Of a stretch of 64,000 nucleotides of DNA, positions 8,012-15,468 are shown in pieces (position 1 is the first letter of the stretch; every line of letters starts with the position of its first letter). The position numbers and the translations under genes are program-made. The notes beneath the pieces were generated by a model, which saw only the letters and a program-made list of their open reading frames with translations, had not been told where the DNA came from and did not search any database. Where the stretch lies: contig DASTDE010000001.1 of the NCBI GenBank assembly GCA_035710515.1, forward strand, positions 248,001-312,000, given 5' to 3'. Origin of the DNA: Candidatus Rubrimentiphilum sp. GTDB lineage: Bacteria > Vulcanimicrobiota > Vulcanimicrobiia > Vulcanimicrobiales > Vulcanimicrobiaceae.

Positions 8012-10006
8012 ATGCGTTTTGCAATAATTGCCGCGGTTTCGATCGCGGCCTTTCTCCCCGCCGCAGGCTCTGCCCGGATGATCGATTTCGGCGATCTTCG
8101 GAACCTTACGTCTTTGAGCAGCCCGCAAATCTCGCCGGACGGCAAACGAATCATTTTCTTCCGTTCGCGCCCCGATTACACCAAGGATCGCTCGCAAAGC
8201 GATCTCATGCTCATCGACGTCAAAACCAAGAAGGTCCGGCAGCTCACGTTCAACCGGCGAGGCTTAAGTTCGCCGCGTTGGTCGCCGGACGGATCGAGCA
8301 TTGCGTTCTTGATGTCGACGACTGTCGAGGGCGTGAGCGATCCGCAGGAAGAGATATTCGTGCTTCCGATGAACGGCGGCGACCCGCGACCGGTCACCAA
8401 GGCCGAACAAGGCGTTGATGGATTTGCATGGAGTCCGAACGGCCGGCAGTTTGCGTTCATCACGCAAGATGCCAATCCGTACAAAAAACAAATTGACGCG
8501 CATCTCGACGCGTTCGAAGTCGGGGCGAACGATTATCTCCACACCGAGGCGGCGATTCCGTCGCACCTGTGGGTTATTTCTTCCGCCGGCGGTGACGCCA
8601 GACGTTTGACGAGCGGGCCGTGGAGCTTGGGAACCGTCGATCCCGGATCGACATCCGGGCTGTCATGGTCACCCGACAGCACGAAGATCGCGTTCGACCA
8701 TTTTCCGACCGCGGTGAACGGGGATACGCTCGGCACCGTGATCGACGTGATAGACGTGCGCACCGGAAAGTTCACGCCGCTGACCGGTAACAAAGGATTA
8801 GAAGGCGGCGGAACGTTCGCACCCGTCGGCTCGGCGATCTCGTATTCCCGTAACACGGGCGGCGATCCGACAAACGGAAACGCAGTGTATGTTACGCGTT
8901 TGGGCGGCGGCCCGGGCAAAGATATTCGCAAGCAAATCGATCGCACGATTAACGGCACCGCGTGGGATCCGAGCGGCAAAGCGATGTGGCTTTTCGGTCC
9001 CGATCGGTCGCAGGTGGCGGCGTGGTACGTCACGCTCGGCGGCTCGACAAAGACAGTGAATCTTGGAAACGTCGCCATTTCACAGACAGGCCAAGTGGCG
9101 CGTAAGACAGGCGCGCTCGCATTCGTCGGTACGACGACCAGTCATCCGGCGGAGTTGTACTACCTCGCGTCGCCGTCATCAAAACCGGTAAGGCTGACGA
9201 ATTACAACGGATTCATTTCAAAGATTCAGCTCGGCCAAGTCACGGCCGTTAACTGGAAGAACGACGGATTCTCCGAGAACGGCGTGCTGACGCTCCCGCC
9301 CGGATACAATGCGCAGAAATCGTATCCGCTCGTGCTCGTGATCCACGGCGGCCCGCAATCGGCGTCAACGCTGGCCTGGAACAGCCAGAATCAGCTTTTT
9401 GCCGCGCACGGCTACCTGGTCTTCAATCCCAACTATCGCGGCAGCACCAATTGGGGCGACGCATTCGAGCATGCAATCTACCACGACGCAGGCGCGGGTC
9501 CGGGGCGCGACGTGATGGCCGGCATCGCGGCGGTGGAGAAAGCTTATAATGTAGACAAAAGCAAAATTGCAGTGTCGGGCTGGTCGTACGGCGGCTACAT
9601 GACGTCGTGGATGACCGGCCACTACAACATTTGGAAGACGGCCGTGGCGGGTGCGGCGCTCAACGACTGGTTCGACGACTACAACGTTGCATTTTACGTG
9701 TACACCGACGTACCGTGGTTCGGCGGCTCGCCCTGGAACCCGAAGTATTCGGCCATGTGGCGCGACCAGTCGCCGATTACCTACGCGCAGTCCATTAAAA
9801 CGCCGACGCTGATCCTAGGCGACATCGGCGACAACAACGTCACCATCACGAACTCGTTCAAGATGTATCACGCGCTCAAGGACAACGGCGTACCGGTTCA
9901 GTTCGTGGCCTACCCCGTGCACGGACATTTCCCAGGCGACCCGGTTCGTTCTGAAGACGTAACGAGGCGCTGGCTCGCGTGGATCGACCGGTATTTGAGG
10001 ACATGA
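8012..10006 (+). CDS. secreted S9-family (prolyl oligopeptidase-type) serine peptidase
   Basis: A 664-residue exported peptidase. Residues 1-20 form a Sec signal peptide ending in an Ala-rich AxA region. It is followed by a TolB/WD40-like propeller with repeated SPDG and SPNG blades (SPQISPDGKRI, SPRWSPDGSSI, FAWSPNGRQF) that restricts access to the active site. The alpha/beta-hydrolase domain holds Ser525 in GWSYGGYMTSW, Asp607 in GDIGDNNV and His639 in HGHFPGD, so the triad is complete. The substrate class is short peptides (acylaminoacyl- or dipeptidyl-type). The stop overlaps the start of a paralogue by four bases, so the two are co-translated. Confidence 0.95.
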   Translation: MRFAIIAAVSIAAFLPAAGSARMIDFGDLRNLTSLSSPQISPDGKRIIFFRSRPDYTKDRSQSDLMLIDVKTKKVRQLTFNRRGLSSPRWSPDGSSIAFLMSTTVEGVSDPQEEIFVLPMNGGDPRPVTKAEQGVDGFAWSPNGRQFAFITQDANPYKKQIDAHLDAFEVGANDYLHTEAAIPSHLWVISSAGGDARRLTSGPWSLGTVDPGSTSGLSWSPDSTKIAFDHFPTAVNGDTLGTVIDVIDVRTGKFTPLTGNKGLEGGGTFAPVGSAISYSRNTGGDPTNGNAVYVTRLGGGPGKDIRKQIDRTINGTAWDPSGKAMWLFGPDRSQVAAWYVTLGGSTKTVNLGNVAISQTGQVARKTGALAFVGTTTSHPAELYYLASPSSKPVRLTNYNGFISKIQLGQVTAVNWKNDGFSENGVLTLPPGYNAQKSYPLVLVIHGGPQSASTLAWNSQNQLFAAHGYLVFNPNYRGSTNWGDAFEHAIYHDAGAGPGRDVMAGIAAVEKAYNVDKSKIAVSGWSYGGYMTSWMTGHYNIWKTAVAGAALNDWFDDYNVAFYVYTDVPWFGGSPWNPKYSAMWRDQSPITYAQSIKTPTLILGDIGDNNVTITNSFKMYHALKDNGVPVQFVAYPVHGHFPGDPVRSEDVTRRWLAWIDRYLRT

Positions 10007-12012
10007 TGAAATTTTTAACGCTCGTTCTTGCGCTCGCGATCGCGGCCGGCGCCACCGCCTCGGCGCGGACGATGGTGCTGGACGACATGAAATTGCTGTC
10101 CGGGATTTCGGATCCGGCTATTTCTCCCGACGGCAGCGTCATCGCGTTTACACTTTCCAAACCGGACTACAAGGCGGACCGCAGCGTCCGCACGCTGATG
10201 CTCTACGACTTGCGCGACGGAAGTACGCGCCCGCTCACGGCCGCGCGCCGCGGCGTGGCTTCGGCGGCGTGGTCGCCCGACGGACGGCGCTTGGCATTTC
10301 TAGCGATAACGGGCGAAGGGGACAAAGCTGCCGAGCAGATCTTCGTTTTGGATATGCGCGGCGGGGACGCGATGCAGCTCACGCACGCCGACAACGGCGT
10401 GGAGCAATTCACCTGGCGGCCGGATGGCGGAGCGATCGCTTACGTTACGCCGGACGATCCGGTGAACAAGAAAGACATCGAGCATCACCTGGATGCATTT
10501 GTCGTCGGCGATCAGGCCTATCAAGAAAAAGCGGCGCCGGCGCCAAACCACATCTGGCTGATCAACGCCGACGGCAGCGGCGACAAACGTTTAACGCAGG
10601 GCACGTGGAGTTTGCCGACGGCCACGCCGCCGGGTCCGCCCGCATCTCCGCTTTCGTGGTCGCCCGATGGGAGATCGCTGCTCTTCACACGCATGCCGAA
10701 CGCGTATGACACCGACGGTTATCTGGCGGCGGTCAACGTACTTGACGTGCAGACGGGCGCAATTCACGCGCTTACGTCACATGGCAAATACGAAGGCTAT
10801 GGGTATTTCTCGCCCGATGGAACCAAGATCGCGTACTTTTATCCGTTCCAAGGGGATCCGTCGGCGCAAAATGACGTTCTCGTAACTTCGGCAAGCGGCG
10901 GTAACGGCGACGACGTTACAGCCAGCGATATCGACACGAACGTCGCGCGTGCGATCTGGATGCCGGATTCGAAGTCTTTGCTGATCGCCGGCCATAAAGG
11001 TACCGACGCCGCGCTTTGGATCAAACCGCTCGGCGGCGCGCCGCAGCGCTTGCAACTCGGTGCGGTTCAGCCGGTGCAGCCGTTCTGGCTCGACGCGAGC
11101 GTGAGCAACACGGGCGCGATCGCCTTTACGGGCAGCGAAGCGAACCACCCGACCGAGCTGTATTACATGAGCTCCGCCAACACAGCGCCGAAGCGGCTCA
11201 CGTCATACAACGACGCGGTTGCGAAGTTGGACCTGGGTAAAGTGCAGCCGCTTTCATGGACGTTCGAGGGTTTTTCCGAGAACGGCACCCTGACGTATCC
11301 GCCCGGCTACGACGCGAGCAAAGCGTATCCGCTGGTCCTGGTCGTTCACGGCGGACCGAACTCGGCATCCATCTTATCGTTCAGTACCCTGAATCAATTG
11401 TTAGCTGCGCGCGGCTTTCTGGTCTTCAATCCAAATTATCGCGGCAGCGACAACATGGGCGAAGCGTACTGGCATGCGATCTTCAACGACGCCGGCGCGG
11501 GACCGGGTCGCGATGTGATAGCCGGAATTGCGGCCGTTAAACAAGCTGCGAACGTAGATGCATCGCGCATCGGTGTCTCAGGCTGGTCGTACGGCGGCTT
11601 CATGACGTCGTGGCTCGAGGGACATTACAACATTTGGAAGGCGGCCGTCGCAGGCGCTGCCGTCAACAATTGGGTCGACGAGTACACGCTTTCGGACAAC
11701 AATATTACCGTCGGCATCGCACAGCTGGCCGGCTCGCCGTACGTCGGGAACAACATGGAGGCCTACCGCGCGCAATCGCCGATCACGTACGCGTGGAACA
11801 TCACGGCGCCGACGCTCATTCTCAGCGACACGGGCGATATGCGCGTCCCGATTACGCAGTCATACGAGATGTTCCGTGCGCTAAAAGATCACGGCGTAAC
11901 CGTTCGTTTCTTTGCGTATCCCGTGTCCGGGCACTCGCCCGGCGATCCCGTCCGCGCAATGGACGTAAACCGCCGCTGGGTTGACTGGCTAGTTCAGTAC
12001 CTCAAGCCCTAG
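10003..12012 (+). CDS. secreted S9-family serine peptidase, tandem paralogue
   Basis: A 669-residue paralogue of the preceding gene with the same plan: signal peptide (MMKFLTLVLALAIAAGATASA), propeller blades with SPDG motifs, and a hydrolase domain with Ser529 in GWSYGGFMTSW, Asp612 in DTGDMRVP and His644 in SGHSPGD. The frame is open eight codons further upstream, but ATG at 10003 overlaps the previous stop (ATGA) and places the signal peptide correctly. The final codons TAC CTC AAG CCC TAG form the left copy of a 15-bp direct repeat flanking the GIY-YIG element. The two genes look like a local duplication with later divergence. Confidence 0.95.
   Translation: MMKFLTLVLALAIAAGATASARTMVLDDMKLLSGISDPAISPDGSVIAFTLSKPDYKADRSVRTLMLYDLRDGSTRPLTAARRGVASAAWSPDGRRLAFLAITGEGDKAAEQIFVLDMRGGDAMQLTHADNGVEQFTWRPDGGAIAYVTPDDPVNKKDIEHHLDAFVVGDQAYQEKAAPAPNHIWLINADGSGDKRLTQGTWSLPTATPPGPPASPLSWSPDGRSLLFTRMPNAYDTDGYLAAVNVLDVQTGAIHALTSHGKYEGYGYFSPDGTKIAYFYPFQGDPSAQNDVLVTSASGGNGDDVTASDIDTNVARAIWMPDSKSLLIAGHKGTDAALWIKPLGGAPQRLQLGAVQPVQPFWLDASVSNTGAIAFTGSEANHPTELYYMSSANTAPKRLTSYNDAVAKLDLGKVQPLSWTFEGFSENGTLTYPPGYDASKAYPLVLVVHGGPNSASILSFSTLNQLLAARGFLVFNPNYRGSDNMGEAYWHAIFNDAGAGPGRDVIAGIAAVKQAANVDASRIGVSGWSYGGFMTSWLEGHYNIWKAAVAGAAVNNWVDEYTLSDNNITVGIAQLAGSPYVGNNMEAYRAQSPITYAWNITAPTLILSDTGDMRVPITQSYEMFRALKDHGVTVRFFAYPVSGHSPGDPVRAMDVNRRWVDWLVQYLKP
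11998..12012. repeat. 15-bp direct repeat, left copy (possible target-site duplication)
   Basis: TACCTCAAGCCCTAG is the end of the upstream peptidase gene including its stop. It is repeated exactly at 12557-12571 on the far side of the GIY-YIG element. Confidence 0.85.
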
Positions 12013-12045
12013 ATCGCGGCGCTCACGGAGTGCAGTGGGTTTAGC

Positions 12046-12123
12046 ATTGTCATCCTGAGCGGCGCGCGGGAGCGCGCCCGGTCGAAGGGCGACCGAGCGT
12101 AGTCGAGGGCCGCGGGAGGCGTC
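12046..12123 (+). repeat. interspersed structured repeat, copy B
   Basis: Order: ATTGTCATCCTGAGC, then an inner hairpin (GGCGCGC...GCGCGCC, 7-bp stem), then GTCGAAGGGCGACCGAGC and a GAGGGCCGCGGGAG block. It shares the outer blocks with copies A and C; the inner stem differs in sequence but pairs. Confidence 0.85.
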
Positions 12124-12168
12124 GCCATAGCGCGAGGGGTTGCTAGTCGTGAGGCTCGTCGCAGATGA

Positions 12169-12465
12169 TTGGCGATGAGATCCTACTGGGTGTACATGGT
12201 CCTTTGCGACGATGGAAGTTATTACATTGGCATCACGCACGACGTCGAACATCGTGTGTGGCAGCACAACGAAGGTACCGACCCGCGGTCGTACACCTTT
12301 ACGCGGCGCCCCGTCACGCTCGTTCATGCGATGGAGTTTTCGGAAGTCGATCGCGCCATCAGTTGGGAAAAACAGCTTAAAGGATGGTCGCGAAAGAAAA
12401 AAGCCGCGCTAGTGCGCGGCGATTTCGCTGAATTGAAGAGGTTAGCTCGCTCCCACTCCGCGTAG
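12169..12465 (+). CDS. GIY-YIG single-domain endonuclease
   Basis: A 98-residue protein consisting of one GIY-YIG nuclease domain of the UvrC-N/YhbQ type. The two-strand motif appears as WVYMVLCDDGSYYIGIT (VYM for GIY, then Tyr19-Ile20-Gly21). The conserved Arg29 lies in VEHRVWQHN, and the metal-binding Glu67 in SWEKQLKGWSR. The tail is basic (KKKAALVRGDF). A second ATG at 12175 is equally possible. The gene is alone between two inverted copies of the interspersed repeat, which suggests that it acts on, or travels with, that repeat. Standalone proteins of this type have uncertain cellular roles, and the transposition idea here is inference from context. Confidence 0.9.
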   Translation: MAMRSYWVYMVLCDDGSYYIGITHDVEHRVWQHNEGTDPRSYTFTRRPVTLVHAMEFSEVDRAISWEKQLKGWSRKKKAALVRGDFAELKRLARSHSA

Positions 12466-12552
12466 CGCCATCTCCCGCGGTCCTCGCCTGGCTCGGACGC
12501 CCTTCGACTTCGCATTTCGCTGAAGGCGAAACGCTACGCTCAGGATGACAAT
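12466..12552 (-). repeat. interspersed structured repeat, copy C (inverted)
   Basis: Read on the minus strand it gives ATTGTCATCCTGAGC, then an inner hairpin GCGTTTCGC/GCGAAATGC (9 pairs, one G-T), then GTCGAAGGGCGTCCGAGC and a GGACCGCGGGAG block. The inner stem differs from copy B but keeps its pairing. Confidence 0.85.
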
Positions 12553-12556
12553 ACGT

Positions 12557-12571
12557 TACCTCAAGCCCTAG
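12557..12571. repeat. 15-bp direct repeat, right copy
   Basis: An exact second copy of TACCTCAAGCCCTAG (first at 11998-12012). It ends one base before the stop codon (TGA, 12572-12574) of the minus-strand multicopper oxidase gene. Confidence 0.85.
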
Positions 12572-14209
12572 TCAGACCAGCATTGTGTTTGCCATCATCC
12601 CCTGATCTTCGTGGTTCAGTTTATGGCAATGGAAGACGTCTTTGCCGCGCCACTGTTTGTACCGCACGCGCATCACGACGGTACCGTTAGCCGGAACCCA
12701 TATGGTGTCGGCGATGATGGGCGGCGAATAGTTCACCGTACCGCCCGCGCCGGTGATGCTGTGCACTTCGAACGAGTTCGTGTGCAAGTGGAAGGGATGG
12801 CCTTCGTTCATGGTATTCGTGATCGTCCATTTTTCTGCCGTACCGACCGGCAGAACGAATTCGGGTGGCACGGTCATCTCGTTATAGACGACGCCGTTGA
12901 CGGTAAGCGCGGTGCCGAACAGAATCGAGCTCGACGGAAAGATGTTGCTGAACTGCACCGAGCGGTTCCCCGTGATCTCGCTATCGGCAATCAGCGGATA
13001 TTCGCGGGTGGGCGTGGGCAGCGATGACGGAATGGCCATCGAAACCGCCGAGCCCCCAACGCTGATCTGCAGGAGATTGAATGGCGGCCACGGGTGCTGC
13101 TCGGCAATCACCGCTTGCGCTGAAAGTGCGAAGTTGCCCGGAGCGGCGGGCGCGCGTACGAGGAGTTCGAGCCGGCCACCCATGGTGAGCAAAATCGGAT
13201 TGGCGACCGTATCGACGAGTTGCGGCGCGAGGAGATTTACGCCGTCATAGGCGATGACGTACACTTCAAAGCCCGGCAGCTGCACGGGCAGGTTGAGTAA
13301 AGTGGAGCCGTTGAGCAGCCGCAGACGAACCACTTCGCCGGGCTGCATCTGCAACTGGGGCGCCGGCGAGGGATTAGGTACTCCACATTTTGCCGCACCG
13401 CACACCGGACCGGTGGTGAAGTCGACCCAGTTGACGAGCTGGCCGTTTACGACGGCAGCCATGTAGTCGGCGCGCGGTTTGTAACCGCCGGTGGAAGGTG
13501 GCTGGTACGCCGCATACTCGAGATCGTAAATTCCCGGCGTCGTGGTGCTCGCGTTGACGTTGATCGTTTGAAAGGCTACTTGTATATCTCTAGCGGCCGC
13601 GATCTCCGGAACGCGATCGATTGCGCCCTTGACCAGAATCAACCCGGCCATCCCGCCGGAAACCTCGACGTCGGTCGATCCGTGATGGTGTGCGTGATAC
13701 CAATATAGTCCGGTCGGCTGATCGGGCGGCACTGCAAAATTGTACTGATAGGTCGTGCCCGGCTGAATGGCGACCATCATCGCCGCCGGGTTGCTCGTTC
13801 CGACGGGCTCGAAGATGTGCGGCACGACCTGAACGCCGTGCACGTGCAGGTTCGTCGTGTTATAGAGATGCGGGTTGTTCATCGGATCGATGCCGGGGCC
13901 GGGCGTGGCCGCCGGATTCGCCGGGAACGTGTTGGTGATGTTGACGACCAGCTGCTGGCCCGGCACGATCTCCATCGTCGGTCCCGGAATGCTGCCGTTA
14001 TAGGTTCGTGTGCGCAGCGTCTTACCGCCCAGCACGTGGTCGGAATATTGCGTGATCAGCGAGTAGGTGCTGGTCGGACCGCCGCCAGGCGTGAACGAAC
14101 CACCGCCGCTTCCGCTCACGAGGTTGCATCCCTCAACGCTCAGGATTCCGGCTGTTGCGGCGGCGGCGGCTCCGCCAATGAGAATATCGCGCCGTGATAT
14201 GTCGGCCAT
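12572..14209 (-). CDS. Tat-exported multicopper oxidase
   Basis: A 545-residue periplasmic oxidase. The N-terminus MADISRRDILIGGAAAAA carries a twin-arginine signal; a Cys soon after the hydrophobic stretch (VEGC) could be a lipidation site. All four copper motifs are present: LHVHGVQ, WYHAHHHGS, HPFHLHTNSF and the C-terminal HCHKLNHEDQGMM with type-1 ligands Cys, His and Met. Together they coordinate type 1, 2 and 3 copper and oxidise substrates (metal ions or phenolics) with reduction of oxygen to water. The ATG at 14209 is chosen because the 14 upstream codons lack sense and precede the Tat motif. It is divergent from nth. Confidence 0.93.
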   Translation of the reverse strand: MADISRRDILIGGAAAAATAGILSVEGCNLVSGSGGGSFTPGGGPTSTYSLITQYSDHVLGGKTLRTRTYNGSIPGPTMEIVPGQQLVVNITNTFPANPAATPGPGIDPMNNPHLYNTTNLHVHGVQVVPHIFEPVGTSNPAAMMVAIQPGTTYQYNFAVPPDQPTGLYWYHAHHHGSTDVEVSGGMAGLILVKGAIDRVPEIAAARDIQVAFQTINVNASTTTPGIYDLEYAAYQPPSTGGYKPRADYMAAVVNGQLVNWVDFTTGPVCGAAKCGVPNPSPAPQLQMQPGEVVRLRLLNGSTLLNLPVQLPGFEVYVIAYDGVNLLAPQLVDTVANPILLTMGGRLELLVRAPAAPGNFALSAQAVIAEQHPWPPFNLLQISVGGSAVSMAIPSSLPTPTREYPLIADSEITGNRSVQFSNIFPSSSILFGTALTVNGVVYNEMTVPPEFVLPVGTAEKWTITNTMNEGHPFHLHTNSFEVHSITGAGGTVNYSPPIIADTIWVPANGTVVMRVRYKQWRGKDVFHCHKLNHEDQGMMANTMLV

Positions 14210-14253
14210 GGTTATGAGGATACGTCGAACGGCACGGCAAATCCGCTCCACGC

Positions 14254-15003
14254 ATGCCGAAGATCCCGTTCCCGAAGAAGCGTGTGAGCGAGGCCGTTGC
14301 GGCTGAAGAACTCGCTATTCTCGAGCGCACCTACCCGCACGCGGTCACGGCGCTGCACTACTCGAACCCGTTCCAACTCTTGATTGCGGTGATTCTCTCG
14401 GCGCAATGCACCGACGCGCGCGTGAACATGACGACTCCCACGCTCTTCGAAAAATATCCGACCGCGCAAAAACTCGCGAACGCCAAACAAAGCGACGTCG
14501 AAAGAATCATAAAGTCGTGCGGATTCTTTCGCATGAAGGCCAAGAACATCATTAACGCCGCACGCTGTCTTGTGGAAAGACATGGCGGCGAAGTGCCTTC
14601 GGCGCGCGAGGATCTCGAAGCGCTCTCCGGCGTCGGGCGCAAGACCGCTAGCGTCGTGATGTCCGTCGCATTCGGAGAAGCGGCGATTGCCGTCGATACC
14701 CACGTCTTCCGCGTCGCACACCGCTTGGGATTGACGCTCGGCAAGACCCCGCGCGACGTCGAGCGCGATCTTCAAGCGATCGTTCCGCGAGCGAAGTGGA
14801 TTCACGCGCACCACTGGCTGATTTTGCACGGCCGCGCGATCTGCAAGGCGCCGACGCCGCTCTGCGGGGTCTGTCCCGTTAACGCGATCTGCCCGACGCC
14901 GAAGATTATCGCTAGAAGCTCAAAGGGCCGGGCCCCTGCAGGTGGGCGGGCGGCTCCAACTCCGCGTCGGCGGCGATCAGCTTCAGCAAAGAAGAAGGCG
15001 TGA
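14254..15003 (+). CDS. nth: endonuclease III (base-excision repair)
   Basis: A 249-residue HhH-GPD glycosylase/AP lyase acting on oxidised pyrimidines. It has the Gln/Cys helix LLIAVILSAQCTD, the hairpin LSGVGRKTASVV with catalytic Lys130, the catalytic Asp148 in VDTHVFRV, and the cluster ligands C197-x6-C204-x2-C207-x5-C213. After the cluster it has an unusual extension of about 30 residues rich in Arg, Lys, Ser and Pro (ending RRRRSASAKKKA), likely disordered and DNA-binding. The last 90 bp of the gene overlap the convergent gene at 14912. It is divergent from the oxidase gene with 44 bp between starts. Confidence 0.95.
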   Translation: MPKIPFPKKRVSEAVAAEELAILERTYPHAVTALHYSNPFQLLIAVILSAQCTDARVNMTTPTLFEKYPTAQKLANAKQSDVERIIKSCGFFRMKAKNIINAARCLVERHGGEVPSAREDLEALSGVGRKTASVVMSVAFGEAAIAVDTHVFRVAHRLGLTLGKTPRDVERDLQAIVPRAKWIHAHHWLILHGRAICKAPTPLCGVCPVNAICPTPKIIARSSKGRAPAGGRAAPTPRRRRSASAKKKA

Positions 15004-15427
15004 GCGCCTCGCCGTAGCCGGCTTCGGTCGAGATTTTCGAAAGGTTGATCAGCGACGGCACCTGGGCGCCCGGGTCGAATTGCCACTCGCCTTCCAAATC
15101 GAGTCCGGCGATGCGCACCAACTGATGCACTTCGTCCAAATCCAAACTCACGCGTTTGTCGGCAAACCGCAAACGCAGACGCAGCGGGCGCATCAGTTTG
15201 ATGAACTTCAGCGCCGCGCGGTTGCCCAGAATCGCGTTGAGCCGTTTCGCGCCGGCCGCCAGCCGTTCGCCGAAAGCGCTCAAGGCTTGCTCGGCGTCCT
15301 CAAAGGCGATGGGTTCGGAGTCGTTTCCGTCGGCAGCGCGCTCGATCTCCCGGCGCGCGCGAATGCGGGTTGCAGCCGCAACGATCGGGTTTTGCTGCGT
15401 GAACTCCTCGTCGAACGGATTTGGCAC
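14912..15427 (-). CDS. hypothetical protein, convergently overlapping nth
   Basis: About 171 residues from the GTG at 15427 (VPNPFDEEFTQQNPIVAA); the frame is open to an ATG at 15499. The GTG is preferred because the ATG start would overlap the divergent peptidase gene at 15469. The sequence is mostly helical: an Arg/Glu-rich segment (RIRARREIERAAD), a middle with FGERLAAGAKRLNAILGNRAALKFIKLMRPLRLRLRF, and a C-terminal alpha/beta part. No family was recognised. Its 3' end overlaps the nth C-terminal extension by 92 bp on opposite strands, so either the nth tail or this gene's end was acquired late. Confidence 0.6.
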   Translation of the reverse strand: MPNPFDEEFTQQNPIVAAATRIRARREIERAADGNDSEPIAFEDAEQALSAFGERLAAGAKRLNAILGNRAALKFIKLMRPLRLRLRFADKRVSLDLDEVHQLVRIAGLDLEGEWQFDPGAQVPSLINLSKISTEAGYGEALTPSSLLKLIAADAELEPPAHLQGPGPLSF

Positions 15428-15468
15428 CTCGCAAGTATTCGCGGTGCATTTCGGTGAAGTCCGCTTGC

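Larger units (their letters stand above)
12013..12556 (+). mobile_element. candidate small mobile element: GIY-YIG nuclease between inverted structured repeats
   Basis: The interval between the two 15-bp direct repeats contains repeat copy B, a GIY-YIG gene, and repeat copy C in inverted orientation. Both repeat copies have ATTGTCATCCTGAGC at their outer ends, so the block has terminal-inverted-repeat-like edges (12046 and 12552). Removing the block plus one direct repeat would leave the stop codon of the peptidase gene abutting the stop codon of the convergent multicopper oxidase gene, a sensible ancestral arrangement. The left edge has 33 bp between the direct repeat and the inverted repeat while the right edge has only 4 bp, so exact boundaries are uncertain. 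No transposase is present. Confidence 0.55.
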
